Position numbers and translations under genes: made by a program. This document shows, piece after piece, positions 17,453-27,128 of a DNA stretch of 64,000 nucleotides. Each line of letters begins with the position of its first letter. The stretch's first letter is position 1. This stretch comes from Chitinophaga caeni. GTDB taxonomy: Bacteria > Bacteroidota > Bacteroidia > Chitinophagales > Chitinophagaceae. Under the pieces are notes generated by a model, which was given only the letters and a program-made list of their open reading frames with translations, did not search any database and was not told the DNA's origin. The stretch covers positions 4,907,001 to 4,971,000 of the forward strand of contig NZ_CP023777.1 in NCBI RefSeq assembly GCF_002557795.1, written 5' to 3'.

Positions 17453-18493
17453 TTACTTCTTTATATTCCCTCTATAAATATTGCCATCAACATCAATCAT
17501 AAACAAAGCCCCGAAAGAAGAGCTAATCAAGTTAAGAGAATCTTCATGCTCGTATGGAGCCCAATGTTGTCCTTTATCAAAACTTATCCAAATCTCATTC
17601 GCTCGATTCTTCACATTTCTATTACTAACTGCCATTAAGTCAGATTCAACATCAATATATAAATTTGTGATATTTAGATCATCTGGTAACGTAATCTTGT
17701 TTTGCAAGTGAAAATCATTCTCTAATGAATAAATCATTATAACTCCTCCTTCCAAAAAGGCATGCAATTTAGTATCCTTGCTTGTTGGCTTCAGGTAAAT
17801 CGGATTGTCGCCCAAGTTTACAATGCTCTTAAATGTTTTTCTCTCTGTATTAAATAGTAGGCCTCTATTATCTCCTTGGTTAAAGGAATAAGATCCCATG
17901 CAAACCAAATGTGCGCCTGAAGAAGATTTATTTAATAAATAGAGGCTTTTAAACCCTTCCTCAAGTGTATTTATTTCTACCCAGAAATTACCCGTACCTG
18001 ATGATTTAAAAAACCTACCTGTTCCCTCTATCGATCCTTCAACATACAGAAAATCGTCTACTTTTAGAAATTTCCTTATTGTGCCTAATGGCGTGTTAAT
18101 AACAGTCCAATTACGTCCCAAGTCTTGACTAGAAAACAAAAGTGTCCTCAATTTCTTTTCACTAAAGTCGTTACGGATAAAAAAGATGTTATTCCCGTCC
18201 ACATCTATAGAGGAGATAGTACTGCTATCACTTTCATATAATGAAATATTTATATTCGCATCACTATTGATTACTTTAATCACCCCGCATCCACCTCCTT
18301 TGGCAAATGAACGAGAATAAGAAATCAAATATCCATCCGAAACCGAGTCGATTTGGCAAAACTCTATATTATTAGGGATTTTTGCAATTTTTGTTAATTC
18401 AATATTTGCAGGATTAAATGCGGTATGTTGATGACATCCCGCAATGATCATACAAGAAAAGATCAAAATAAATATCTTTATTCTATTCATCAT
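17453..18493 (-). CDS. Beta-propeller-like lipoprotein, putative immunity protein
   Basis: The 346-residue product has a lipoprotein signal (MMNRIKIFILIFSCMIIAGC) and a repetitive beta-strand body with BNR/sialidase-like turns such as SSQDLGRNWTVINTP and SFDKGQHWAPY. This looks like a periplasmic beta-propeller. Its start overlaps the stop of the Rhs gene by 11 bp, a strong sign of coupled translation. If it is the immunity protein, the toxin should act in the periplasm or at the membrane; that is inference. Confidence 0.7.
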   Translation of the reverse strand: MMNRIKIFILIFSCMIIAGCHQHTAFNPANIELTKIAKIPNNIEFCQIDSVSDGYLISYSRSFAKGGGCGVIKVINSDANINISLYESDSSTISSIDVDGNNIFFIRNDFSEKKLRTLLFSSQDLGRNWTVINTPLGTIRKFLKVDDFLYVEGSIEGTGRFFKSSGTGNFWVEINTLEEGFKSLYLLNKSSSGAHLVCMGSYSFNQGDNRGLLFNTERKTFKSIVNLGDNPIYLKPTSKDTKLHAFLEGGVIMIYSLENDFHLQNKITLPDDLNITNLYIDVESDLMAVSNRNVKNRANEIWISFDKGQHWAPYEHEDSLNLISSSFGALFMIDVDGNIYRGNIKK

Positions 18494-20153
18494 CTTTCTT
18501 TAACTTTCTATATATATGAATCATAAACTCAACAACTCTTAAAGTAGCAGAAACAGGATGTTCTTTAGCGTGTTGTATATAGTCCCGTGTTACTTGCCTT
18601 ACTTGCTTTAACCCATTTGGGCTTAACAAATCTCCTATACCAGGGGTTAGACCTATAAGTACCAAATCTTGAATAGGCAAATCCAATAATCCCGCGTTCT
18701 CATATGCATCAACATGGGAATCAAAAGCAAACTTCTGAAATCGCTTATTGTCCGTCTCAATTTCAGGGTCTGAATTTAACTTACTTTCCATTGCATTTTG
18801 TAAATTCACTAAAGCATTATCAAGCCATCTTTTACCAGCGATTGATAATTTAGAACGCAACTGTTTCGTAAATCTATTTACATATTTGTCTCCATAATCC
18901 AAATAATAATCAGGTGCTTCAGGCTGCCATGACCAAAGATCATCCATTAGCGTCTGGCGTATATTAAAGTCGCTATCTCGCCACTTATAGTAGTTAGTTG
19001 TTCCTAATACCCCTGGCGGCGCAGGGGTAGGTTTCAAATCGCCTCCTCTATAATTGATTTTTGTTGCGGAAATCACTTGACTTATTCGCTTTATACTTCC
19101 ACTTGTTACTATTCTTTGTATGTAATGAACTTGTCCGTTTTTTACGGGTGCTGCACCTTCATTCCAAACGAATGAACTACTCATAATGTTTCCCTTGCCG
19201 TCAAATGATTGAGTTAAGACGTAAGCTTCCAATCCGTCTATATCTATAGCATCAACTGGTCGATTACTTGCAAATTGGTAAGGTGTCAGCTCCGGGTAAC
19301 TCTTTGAAATCGGGTCCACAGACAGAAAGCGCCCAATCCTCGGATCATACACCCGCATCCCGTAATCCTGCTGGTTCCCCTCACCCTTCACTTCGTTATC
19401 ATTCTCCTTACCATTAAACCCATACCGATACCCCCCACCATTAAACACCCTTCCCGGCATCTGCATTCCGAAAGGGTAATAATCCGTCGCGCTCAACAGC
19501 TCAGCATCATAATAATCAACCGTAGATCCACTACCGCGGGCGAGCTTCTTATTCGAAATGACCGCCAACACGTTACCGAGATGGTTCGTTAACTCGAATT
19601 GCTTAGTACCCAACGTATTCCAGCTCGTACTTACCGTGACACCGCTGCCAAGTTTCACACCCGGCCGGACCAGGCCCAGGCGCGAGCTCCCGTAAAGGTG
19701 TTGCTCCTGCCAGTAAACGCCGGACGGGTCTGACGCTGTATTACCGTATACCGCCAGGGTATTACCGCTTGCGTCCCTAACGTACCAGGTATTGTGTACG
19801 GTGCCGCCGGTTTCCGTGTATTTTTTAAATATACGGTTACCCGCCACATCGTAAGCGTATTCCAAAGAACTTCCGTCTTGCTTGGCAATGCGTTTGATCT
19901 TGCCATAAACCGTCCAGTCGATGTCCGTGATTTTGCCGGCAATGTCGCTTACAATATTACCGATTTTATCGTAATTGCAGTTGTCTGCGGAGCTTTGATT
20001 GTCGATATCTTCCGCGTAGTGTCTTTTTATGCCAAGGGGATGAGCGTATCTGACATAGAAGAGCAAATAAGGGAAACCTATAAATTTGACGTTTCCACGG
20101 CCACTATCAGCCGCATCACCAGCCGTGTGACTGAAGATATTGTCGCCTGGCAA
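18483..20153 (-). CDS. Rhs C-terminal region with unidentified toxin tip
   Basis: Authentic Rhs sequence starts only at about 20018 ([20 protein letters not shown]); the residues before that ([12 protein letters not shown]...) are antisense of a truncated IS256 transposase. The core continues through [47 protein letters not shown] and GMRVYDPRIGRFLSVDP. The tip of about 240 residues after DIDGLEAYV is unlike any family I recognise; it has PIQDLVLIGLTPGIGDLLSP near the end. The natural N-terminus is missing, so expression would need a start supplied by the inserted IS. The lipoprotein downstream overlaps by 11 bp. Confidence 0.75.
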   Translation of the reverse strand: MPGDNIFSHTAGDAADSGRGNVKFIGFPYLLFYVRYAHPLGIKRHYAEDIDNQSSADNCNYDKIGNIVSDIAGKITDIDWTVYGKIKRIAKQDGSSLEYAYDVAGNRIFKKYTETGGTVHNTWYVRDASGNTLAVYGNTASDPSGVYWQEQHLYGSSRLGLVRPGVKLGSGVTVSTSWNTLGTKQFELTNHLGNVLAVISNKKLARGSGSTVDYYDAELLSATDYYPFGMQMPGRVFNGGGYRYGFNGKENDNEVKGEGNQQDYGMRVYDPRIGRFLSVDPISKSYPELTPYQFASNRPVDAIDIDGLEAYVLTQSFDGKGNIMSSSFVWNEGAAPVKNGQVHYIQRIVTSGSIKRISQVISATKINYRGGDLKPTPAPPGVLGTTNYYKWRDSDFNIRQTLMDDLWSWQPEAPDYYLDYGDKYVNRFTKQLRSKLSIAGKRWLDNALVNLQNAMESKLNSDPEIETDNKRFQKFAFDSHVDAYENAGLLDLPIQDLVLIGLTPGIGDLLSPNGLKQVRQVTRDYIQHAKEHPVSATLRVVEFMIHIYRKLKKDDE

Positions 20154-20953
20154 AACCGACCGTTAGAACCGGTTTATCTCATCGTTTGTATGGATGGCAT
20201 TGTGTTCAAGGTACGGGAGAACAGCAAAGTAGTGAATAAAACCGTCTATATCGCTGTGGGCCTGAAGCGGGATGGCCTCAAAGAAGTGCTAGGGATGTGG
20301 CTGGGTAAGAATGAGTCAGCCGCTTATTGGATGACTGTACTTACTGATCTGAAGGCCCGTGGCCTGGAAGATATTCTAATAACGGCCACCGATAATCTTA
20401 ATGGCTTCACTCAGACTATCAAATCAGTGTCCCCTCGGTCTGCCACCCAGGTTTGTGTCGTACACCAGGTCCGTAACAGCTGACGCTATGTTGCCTGGAA
20501 AGATAAAAAGGAATTTACCGCAGACATGATAGATGTTTATGCCGCACCGACCAGGCAGGCTGCTATGGCTGCTCTTGATGCCCTGGATGCTAAGTGGAGC
20601 GCAAAGTATGCCTACGCCATCAAAAGCTGGCGTGAAAACTGGGAGGAACTGACTGTCTTTTTTGACTTCCCCCTGGAGATCAGGCAGATCATCTACACAA
20701 CAAATCTCATCGAAAATCTAAACGGTAAGATTAGAAAATATACCAAAAACAAGCTATCCTTCCCTACAGATGAAGCCGTGCTTAAATCCGTATACCTGGC
20801 TTTGCGGGAAGTATCAAAAAAATGGACCATGCCCATTAGAAACTGGGGCATGATCCTGAATCAGTTTTTAACTATTTTTGATAAAAGGGTGAGAATCTAA
20901 TTATTACTCTGATTCCCCGATTTTTAAGTTTACACACTTATTGAAATAGTCCC
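20019..20953 (+). mobile_element. Truncated IS256-type element, copy 1 (fused to Rhs)
   Basis: The right end of an IS256-type element (ending GAAATAGTCCC at 20953) is kept, but its left third is gone and the break at 20018/20019 joins directly to Rhs core sequence on the other strand. The same join occurs at 23091/23092 and 30578/30579. Confidence 0.8.
20027..20900 (+). pseudogene. IS256-type transposase, 5'-truncated and with a TGA, copy 1
   Basis: The remaining transposase starts near [14 protein letters not shown], lacking roughly the first 110-120 residues. DDE-region motifs are present ([37 protein letters not shown]). A TGA at 20481-20483 interrupts VHQVRNS-stop-RYVAW where copy 2 has TGC (Cys). 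It is doubly dead. Confidence 0.85.
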
Positions 20954-20966
20954 CTAAAAAATAAGA

Positions 20967-20986
20967 AAAGGGGCAAATGCCCCTTT
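20967..20986 (-). terminator. Hairpin downstream of the 21080 lipoprotein gene
   Basis: AAAGGGGC and GCCCCTTT form a perfect 8-bp stem around AAAT. A second hairpin, CCCTGCGAAGCAGGG, lies at about 21052-21066. Together they probably end the transcript of the immunity lipoprotein. Confidence 0.55.
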
Positions 20987-20989
20987 CAA

Positions 20990-21075
20990 AATTTCACGAA
21001 GTGAACTAAATAAATTCGTGCTTTCAGCACTCAATTTTTCGCCCCTTTTTTGCCCTGCGAAGCAGGGTTTTGATT
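20990..21075. repeat. Cassette 3' flank repeat, copy 1
   Basis: About 80 bp beginning TTTCACGAAGTGAACTAAAT and ending in CCCTGCGAAGCAGGG recurs at 34245-34325 with a few differences. Both copies lie directly downstream of an immunity lipoprotein gene, so two modules share the same 3' boundary sequence. Confidence 0.7.
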
Positions 21076-21079
21076 TTCT

Positions 21080-21586
21080 TTATTTTGGCATCCAAGGAAC
21101 TTGACCACCATTGCCTAACATTTCTGATATGCTATCTATATCTTGCCAATGCGGTTTGGGATAATTGTTTGATTGCAAATAATTATCAAATTCCGATTCG
21201 CTTGAAAAACCTTGTTTGATATTCTTTTTTACATCAAAAATAAACCAAGCCGCTTTTATATACTTATAGTCTAACAAAGTACTGTCGCCACAATATGCGT
21301 ATATAATACTATCTATTACAGACACATCCTTTACATTTATAGCATTGTCTATTTTTCCATAAGATATATACCAATTGCTACTTTCTAACTTTGGGTCAAT
21401 TTTTTTAGCTTCATAAGGCTTTATTAATGGTACTCTAATCCAATCCCAACCGCCTGTTTCGGTATAAAACTTATCCACTTGTTTTTGTTGGTCTTTGGCT
21501 TGCCCATTATCGCTTTGCCTCCAACAGCTTGTGAGCAAACTCAGCATTAAAAGAAAGGTTGCAAAAACTATCGGTCGCTTGTCCAT
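21080..21586 (-). CDS. Lipoprotein, putative immunity protein
   Basis: The 168-residue product has a clear lipoprotein signal (lipobox LLTSC near residue 17-21) followed by a Gln/Asp-rich linker and a globular domain with no recognised family. Its start overlaps the end of the upstream Rhs tip by 19 bp, so translation is likely coupled. The periplasmic location suggests that the partner toxin acts outside the cytoplasm. Confidence 0.7.
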   Translation of the reverse strand: MDKRPIVFATFLLMLSLLTSCWRQSDNGQAKDQQKQVDKFYTETGGWDWIRVPLIKPYEAKKIDPKLESSNWYISYGKIDNAINVKDVSVIDSIIYAYCGDSTLLDYKYIKAAWFIFDVKKNIKQGFSSESEFDNYLQSNNYPKPHWQDIDSISEMLGNGGQVPWMPK

Positions 21587-23226
21587 GTTGCTTTTACTTT
21601 CATTTTATCGTTACCACCTACCACATCGTGATAAGGCACACCTAATACGCTTGATGCTGCATTGTACTGCCAAGGACGGTTGCCGCCTCCAAAATAAACC
21701 TTGCCTCCCTTTTCGGGGCGTAGGTCTAAATTATCAACAAACTTGTAGGTAATGTGCATTCCTCCTTCTGCATTCAACTCTACGGCTGCCTGTACATTCA
21801 CAGAGCGCACCACCCAAGTCAATGGGTTGCCTGCTACTTTCCAAGTTGCTGCACTATTTTTTGAGAATGGGTTTAAACTACCTCGTTTGCCGCCAAGCTG
21901 AACACCTTGACTAAAATTATAAGTTCCTGCTTCTTTACCTTTTAATCTTTCTACAATTGAGTTCTCAAAATCCACAATTGCAGGGTCTTGTTTTACTTTA
22001 TCAAGCAAACCGCCTGTGAGTTCGGTAGAGCCACTTTGCAGTATTGAATTTAAGCCTACGCTAAATATATTGTCTGACTTGCCATTTACACCAAACATAC
22101 TTGCTACCATACTCCGAGCCTGATGCCCCCAACCAGAACCCTTATAAGCCTGTGAGCTTCCGTTCCAATCATAAACGCCAGGTCTTACAACCACACCGTT
22201 TTCATCTGATGAATTTCTGTTAATAAACCATTCGCCATCATTTTTTTGAAGCGTACCACCCGTACTATGTGTTTTTTGATACAGCCAAGCACCAAACTTT
22301 GTATTAAAGTCGCCTAATGGGTCGGTATATATTATGGGATTATCTTTAAATGCTGCATAATCACTAATGCTAACAATTCCTTTCGGGTCTAAATTCCAAC
22401 GCCTTGCAGTACGAGGGTCGTATTCCCAAAAGGTTGCTGTGTAATGGTTTCCGATGCCTGCTACTTCATTTACCTTCTCTTGAGTTTGGAACCCGAACCG
22501 ATACCCACCACCATTAAACACCCTACCCGGCATCTGCATTCCGAATGGGTAATAATCCATCGCGCTCAACAGCTCAGCATCATAATAATCGACCGTAGAT
22601 CCACTACCGCGGGCGAGCTTCTTATTCGAAATGACTGCCAACACGTTACCGAGATGGTTCGTTAACTCGAATTGCTTATTACCCAACGTATTCCAGCTCG
22701 TACTTACCGTGCCGCCGCTGCCGAGTTTCACACCCGGCCGGAACAGGCCCAGGCGCGAGCTCCCGTAAAGGTGTTGCTCCTGCCAGTAAACGCCGGACGG
22801 GTCTGACGCCGTATTACCGTATACCGCCAGGGTATTACCGCTTGCGTCCCTAACGTACCAGGTATTGTGTACGGTGCCGCCGGCTTCCGTGTATTTTTTA
22901 AATATACGGTTACCCACCACATCGTAAGCGTATTCCAAAGAACTTCCGTCTTGCTTGGCAATGCGTTTGATCTTGCCGTAAACCGTCCAGTCGATGTTCG
23001 TGATTTTGCCGGCAATGTCGCTTACAATATTACCGATTTTATCGTAATTGTAATTGTTTGCGGAGCTTTGATTGTCGATATCTTCCTCGTAGTGTCTTTT
23101 TATGCCAAGGGGATGAGCGTATCTGACATAGAAGAGCAAATAAGGGAAGCCTATAAATTTGACGTTTCCACGGCCACTATCAGCCGCATCACCAGCCGTG
23201 TGACTGAAGATATTGTCGCCTGGCAA
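21568..23226 (-). CDS. Rhs C-terminal region with unidentified toxin tip
   Basis: True Rhs begins at about 23091; the first 45 residues are antisense transposase. The core ([47 protein letters not shown]) is almost identical to the 18483-20018 copy. It then switches to a different tail ([18 protein letters not shown], then [18 protein letters not shown]) and a tip of about 250 residues with [18 protein letters not shown] and [21 protein letters not shown] do not recognise the tip. A lipoprotein immunity gene overlaps its end by 19 bp. Confidence 0.75.
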   Translation of the reverse strand: MPGDNIFSHTAGDAADSGRGNVKFIGFPYLLFYVRYAHPLGIKRHYEEDIDNQSSANNYNYDKIGNIVSDIAGKITNIDWTVYGKIKRIAKQDGSSLEYAYDVVGNRIFKKYTEAGGTVHNTWYVRDASGNTLAVYGNTASDPSGVYWQEQHLYGSSRLGLFRPGVKLGSGGTVSTSWNTLGNKQFELTNHLGNVLAVISNKKLARGSGSTVDYYDAELLSAMDYYPFGMQMPGRVFNGGGYRFGFQTQEKVNEVAGIGNHYTATFWEYDPRTARRWNLDPKGIVSISDYAAFKDNPIIYTDPLGDFNTKFGAWLYQKTHSTGGTLQKNDGEWFINRNSSDENGVVVRPGVYDWNGSSQAYKGSGWGHQARSMVASMFGVNGKSDNIFSVGLNSILQSGSTELTGGLLDKVKQDPAIVDFENSIVERLKGKEAGTYNFSQGVQLGGKRGSLNPFSKNSAATWKVAGNPLTWVVRSVNVQAAVELNAEGGMHITYKFVDNLDLRPEKGGKVYFGGGNRPWQYNAASSVLGVPYHDVVGGNDKMKVKATWTSDR

Positions 23227-24026
23227 AACCGACCGTTAGAACCGGTTTATCTCATCGTTTGTATGGATGGCATTGTGTTCAAGGTACGGGAGAACAGCAA
23301 AGTAGTGAATAAAACCGTCTATATCGCTGTGGGCCTGAAGCGGGATGGCCTCAAAGAAGTGCTAGGGATGTGGCTGGGTAAGAATGAGTCAGCCGCTTAT
23401 TGGATGACTGTACTTACTGATCTGAAGGCCCGTGGCCTGGAAGATATTCTAATAACGGTCACCGATAATCTTAATGGCTTCACTCAGACTATCAAATCAG
23501 TGTTCCCTCAGTCTGCCACCCAGGTTTGTGTCGTACACCAGGTCCGTAACAGCTGCCGCTATGTTGCCTGGAAAGATAAAAAGGAATTTACCGCAGACAT
23601 GATAGATGTTTATGCCGCACCGACCAGGCAGGCTGCTATGGCTGCTCTTGATGCCCTGGATGCTAAGTGGAGCGCAAAGTATGCCTACGCCATCAAAAGC
23701 TGGCGTGAAAACTGGGAGGAACTGACTGTCTTTTTTGACTTCCCCCTGGAGATCAGGCAGATCATCTACACAACAAATCTCATCGAAAATCTAAACGGTA
23801 AGATTAGAAAATATACCAAAAACAAGCTATCCTTCCCTACAGATGAAGCCGTGCTTAAATCCGTATACCTGGCTTTGCGGGAAGTATCAAAAAAATGGAC
23901 CATGCCCATTAGAAACTGGGGCATGATCCTGAATCAGTTTTTAACTATTTTTGATAAAAGGGCGAGAATCTAATTATTACTCTGATTCCCCGATTTTTAA
24001 GTTTACACACTTATTGAAATAGTCCC
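23092..24026 (+). mobile_element. Truncated IS256-type element, copy 2 (fused to Rhs)
   Basis: Same left break and same right end (GAAATAGTCCC at 24026) as copy 1. It lies between the immunity gene at 24041 and the Rhs gene at 21568. Confidence 0.8.
23101..23973 (+). pseudogene. IS256-type transposase, 5'-truncated, copy 2
   Basis: The open frame keeps about 290 residues from [14 protein letters not shown] to the natural C-terminus, with intact DDE motifs and [15 protein letters not shown]. About 110-120 N-terminal residues, including part of the DNA-binding region, are missing, and there is no start of its own; the apparent start at 22867 lies in antisense Rhs sequence. The protein is unlikely to be active. 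Confidence 0.8.
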
Positions 24027-24040
24027 GGGCTTTACTGTTC

Positions 24041-24553
24041 TTAGGCACTATACCATTGTATAGTATCAATTTCTTTCAATTCAATGTTCGTAATTTGGTT
24101 GGTAGTCAAAAGCTGAGTCACCCGCTCTGTGCAAAAAATAAGTAGAGTCCCTTGAGGACAAAAAAAATCAGACCCATCCCATGTTTCACTTTCAAATTCA
24201 TAACCTGTAACAAAACCTGATCCTTTAGGCCTATTTAATTCACCACATTTACCCAATACCTGAAAGCCATAATATTTTTCATTTCTTCCTTCAATGACTA
24301 TTTCATAACCGTTCCAGCCAGTTACACCAGCATCATTCAATAGCCTATGTACTCGTTCAGATATTGCAAAATTGAAAGGGTCTTGAAAATACACAATATC
24401 ATATAACCTCTTTCCCTCGCTGACTTTAACTAAAAACGGTTCTTTAAAAGAATGTTTGCCCAGCATTAAGTCTTGGCCATTGTAATCGTTCAAAGATTCA
24501 ACTAATATCTCACCTTTCTTCTGTGCCCACTGAAAACTATAAAACTTATCCAT
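24041..24553 (-). CDS. Imm11/DUF1629-like immunity protein
   Basis: This 170-residue protein has no signal peptide. SDFFCPQGTLLIFCTERVTQ followed by LLTTNQITNIEL matches the closing pattern of Imm11-like (DUF1629) immunity proteins. It begins 2 bp after the stop of the HNH-like orphan tip and is the obvious cytoplasmic antidote for that nuclease. Confidence 0.75.
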   Translation of the reverse strand: MDKFYSFQWAQKKGEILVESLNDYNGQDLMLGKHSFKEPFLVKVSEGKRLYDIVYFQDPFNFAISERVHRLLNDAGVTGWNGYEIVIEGRNEKYYGFQVLGKCGELNRPKGSGFVTGYEFESETWDGSDFFCPQGTLLIFCTERVTQLLTTNQITNIELKEIDTIQWYSA

Positions 24554-24555
24554 AA

Positions 24556-24921
24556 TTAAAATCCGTATTGCTTCATTAATGATTCTCCAAAACTTTGTAT
24601 TTGCTGACCTGTTCCATTTGGATTGGCTCTAAAGAAGTTTGACCGAGCATTATTATATGCTCCTGCTGCACTTCTATGCGCTCCTCTTTCCCACCAAACT
24701 AAATTTTTAGGGTCATGGATATTAATGCCTGCCTTTTGAAAATACGATTGAAATTTTTGAGCTTGTGGGAATATGTGGTGTGCATCCATGCCAACCCCGC
24801 TTTTCCCTGTTAAAACCTGAAGGTTGTATCTGTAATTACTTGCTGTAAATGATTTGAACGCTTGTGTACTCGTCTTAGCGGCAACTACTTCTACACTATT
24901 AGTACCTCCCGTCTTAGCAGC
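24556..24921 (-). CDS. Orphan HNH-type nuclease toxin tip (start-less)
   Basis: The frame opens at the junction GCTGCTAAGACGGGAGG (24905-24921) without a start codon; the first ATG is internal (24789). A second junction motif follows 34 bp on (24871-24882), giving AAKTGGTNSVEVVAAKTS. The body is NYRYNLQVLTGKSGVGMDAH with HHIFPQ, then INIHDPKNLVWWERGAHR, a His-His ... His pattern typical of SHH/AHH/HNH-EndoVII toxin domains that cut DNA. The last residues are LMKQYGF. The Imm11-like gene follows 2 bp later. Confidence 0.75.
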   Translation of the reverse strand, partial: AAKTGGTNSVEVVAAKTSTQAFKSFTASNYRYNLQVLTGKSGVGMDAHHIFPQAQKFQSYFQKAGINIHDPKNLVWWERGAHRSAAGAYNNARSNFFRANPNGTGQQIQSFGESLMKQYGF

Positions 24922-24935
24922 ATTACCTTATTTCA

Positions 24936-25417
24936 TCAACTATCTTCATTATTAAATTGTAATTCTAACGAATTACTTAAATACAAATCAAGAAATTCCG
25001 AGAAAGTGTTTGCTATTTTTTATACTCTTTACCACATAGGATATATACTTCATTATTCTCCGTTTCCTCTTGACTTAATTTAATTGCATATACAAATTGA
25101 TTAAAACTAAAATTTGCAAAAACAAATAAATCTTTAATTACAATAAGATTTATAAGAGATTGATGATTTGGAACCCCTTCCCATTCTTGAAACTCCTTTG
25201 ATACTTTTTTTATTTTCTCAATAGAATAAAATTCATAAAGTTCATCTGTATATTCTTCACCTGTTCCATTTAGCATCTTGAAATACTCTTTTAAGCCATT
25301 TGGGAGAACAACATTGTTTTACTGCTCAAATGATTGAATAGACGCTAAATCAGCAGGGTGGAATTTATCCAGGCTTTCCTCTTCCCATTTTAGTTTAAGT
25401 TTTTCTAACTGACTCAT
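24936..25417 (-). pseudogene. SUKH (SMI1/KNR4) immunity gene with a stop codon and a frameshift
   Basis: Reading from the ATG at 25417: MSQLEKLKLKWEEESLDKF, then TAA at 25319-25321 after SFEQ, then NNVVLPNGLKEYFKMLNGTG in the same frame. Near 25015 a run of six A residues (seven would keep frame) stops the frame after GKEYKK, while IANTFSEFLDLYLSNSLEL in the next frame is the expected SUKH C-terminus. So the gene carries a nonsense codon and a homopolymer deletion. It was a cytoplasmic immunity gene of about 160 residues. Confidence 0.7.
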
Positions 25418-25423
25418 ATTTAC

Positions 25424-25522
25424 TTAATTGTTCCAAGTACTATATTTATCATTTCCAATCTTTGGGATTGAACTTTTAATGCTCTTTCTATAAGTTGGTT
25501 GCAGGTACACCACCCGTTCCAT
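25424..25522 (-). pseudogene. Residual toxin tail before the SUKH pseudogene
   Basis: A 32-residue frame ends KSSIPKIGNDKYSTWNN six bases before the SUKH start. Its position and basic ending suggest the last part of a lost toxin tip. Evidence is positional only. Confidence 0.35.
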
Positions 25523-25533
25523 TCAAAATTCAA

Positions 25534-25566
25534 GTAGCTAAAAATAAAACAGCTTATAGCAAGTAA
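25534..25566 (+). pseudogene. C-terminal remnant of an XRE regulator
   Basis: Ten codons ending KNKTAYSK-stop match the end of the XRE pseudogene at 32858-33184 (also KNKTAYSK) and are followed, as there, by a strong hairpin. The rest of the gene is gone. Confidence 0.45.
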
Positions 25567-25601
25567 AATATAAACCCTGCACTATTGACCGGGTTTATAT
25601 T
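25567..25601. terminator. Perfect 11-bp terminator hairpin
   Basis: AATATAAACCC (25567-25577) and GGGTTTATATT (25591-25601) pair exactly around a 13-nt loop. It lies between the 3' end of the immunity gene at 25629 and the XRE remnant, so it can act on both strands. Confidence 0.65.
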
Positions 25602-25628
25602 CTACTTTAAGACTAATATGTAATTTCT

Positions 25629-26123
25629 TTACCAATCAATTTCTGCGTTATTATCTCCTTTATACTCCAAACCTAATTTTCGCTTTTCATACCACAATTC
25701 ATTAATGTGAAAAACGGACTCTCCTTCCTTCCTTGCCATCAAAAAGCCCTTTTCTTCAAAAGAAACTAATACTTGATCTATCAAAGAAAACGGATACCGA
25801 GATTTATCAAAATTATTTACATACCCACTTAAGAAAGTCAGATATGGCCATGACGATGTTATAATGCGATGATTGCTGTTAGCATCAATATCAAACTTCA
25901 TTTCAATACCATCCCAAAACAAAGTTGCTCCTCGGCCATGGAATCTATAATTAATAACTTCATTATTAATTTCTAAACTCCCAATTTTGGGAAAAGCCCT
26001 TCCTGATTCGTTATATGGAATATCCTTAAGTTCAAATTTTTGCACCAAAAAATCATTGAACAAATGGATTCTATTCGCATACTCAAAAAGTACTTCCTCA
26101 AAAAAAAGACTATCAAAAATCAT
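25629..26123 (-). CDS. Putative cytoplasmic immunity protein (164 aa)
   Basis: The 164-residue protein has no signal peptide. It contains YRFHGRGATLFWDGIEMKFD and SSWPYLTFLSG and is mixed alpha/beta; I do not recognise the family with confidence. Its start overlaps the stop of the upstream Rhs tail by 11 bp (ATGA-type overlap region), the coupling expected between a toxin and its antidote. Confidence 0.7.
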   Translation of the reverse strand: MIFDSLFFEEVLFEYANRIHLFNDFLVQKFELKDIPYNESGRAFPKIGSLEINNEVINYRFHGRGATLFWDGIEMKFDIDANSNHRIITSSWPYLTFLSGYVNNFDKSRYPFSLIDQVLVSFEEKGFLMARKEGESVFHINELWYEKRKLGLEYKGDNNAEIDW

Positions 26124-27024
26124 CCTTAATTTCTATTTTAAATTCTCCATTTATTATATACGCCATTTTATCTTTATAAGATTTCGTTGCTTCCTCTACA
26201 GATAAAAGGGTTACATCTACACTTTTCTCCAAGTCAGAAAATGCTTTTAAGCGGTTATGATCATCTAGTATGTAGGTCTTTCCTGCATATTCAACCGCAT
26301 AAATTGGGTCTGCTAACAACTTTTTCAAACCTTCACCTCCCCCTGTTATCACCTGCTTGAACTTCTCAACCTGGAATAAAGCACCTTCTTCCATAGTTAT
26401 AAATTTCCGAATCCGACTAGCGCCATAATTTACTAGGTGACTGTATCCCGCATTTTGAACACCAATAGTACCACTTTCATCTAAAAGCTCTGCTCCAAAT
26501 CGGCCTGCTGCTGCAATAGTGGGAGTATATCTATAATATTGTATAGCCGCACTATAAATCCAAGTTCCTGAACCAATTAAAGCTCTTGCTATCATACCTA
26601 CAGCAACAGTAGTGGTAGCTCCCAAAGTAACTTTACCCATCCCCTCTGCCAGATCATGCATGTTCTGCCCTGGTCTAAACGCCTGCCACTCATTGTCTTT
26701 CCACCAATAGAAATGGTAAGACTGAGCTCCCTTCATTATACCCACGTTGATTATGTACGGCTGAGCAAATATCCAATTTCTATCTAACAAAAATCTCTCT
26801 CCATGCTCAAATACCGTCCTCTGGCCCTGTCGGTTTACATCCATGACATTACCCGTAGGCTCCATGCCATCCAGATCAATTGCATTTATGGTTGTATTTC
26901 CTGCAAAATGATATGGAGAATAGAATGCATACAAGCTCGTTAATGGATCAACGCTCAAGAACCTCCCCAACCTCGGATCATACACCCGCATCCCGCAATC
27001 CTGCTGGTTCCCTTCTCTTTTCAC
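26113..27024 (-). CDS. Rhs tail with a ParB/sulfiredoxin-like toxin tip
   Basis: Rhs homology starts at about 27066 (YRFGFNGKENDNEVKREGN), with a stop just upstream, so there is no true start. GMRVYDPRLGRFLSVDPLTS is followed by a linker with hydrophobic segment GATTTVAVGMIARALIGSG. The last 90 residues read DPIYAVEYAGKTYILDDHNR, LKAF, then SVEEATKSYKDK, which mirrors the ParB-like fold (hydrophobic strand, G-K-x-Y-x-x-D-x-H-x-R-L-x-A). ParB-like toxin domains are known in polymorphic toxins. The immunity gene overlaps by 11 bp. Confidence 0.7.
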   Translation of the reverse strand: MKREGNQQDCGMRVYDPRLGRFLSVDPLTSLYAFYSPYHFAGNTTINAIDLDGMEPTGNVMDVNRQGQRTVFEHGERFLLDRNWIFAQPYIINVGIMKGAQSYHFYWWKDNEWQAFRPGQNMHDLAEGMGKVTLGATTTVAVGMIARALIGSGTWIYSAAIQYYRYTPTIAAAGRFGAELLDESGTIGVQNAGYSHLVNYGASRIRKFITMEEGALFQVEKFKQVITGGGEGLKKLLADPIYAVEYAGKTYILDDHNRLKAFSDLEKSVDVTLLSVEEATKSYKDKMAYIINGEFKIEIKDDF

Positions 27025-27128
27025 CTCGTTATCATTCTCCTTCCCGTTAAACCCAAATCGGTAGCCAAATCAGCGTTACGCCAGTTATATTACAAACTCA
27101 CAATTCAATTAAACACACTAAAATATAT

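Noticed and set aside
19794..20018. Plus-strand frame that extends the transposase upstream into 19794 (and 22867, 30354)
   Set aside because: It is antisense to the Rhs core; only the part beyond the fusion point matches an IS256 transposase.
20019..20153. N-terminal residues [12 protein letters not shown] of the Rhs frames as a genuine Rhs domain
   Set aside because: They are the reverse strand of the truncated transposase, repeated because the fusion was copied.
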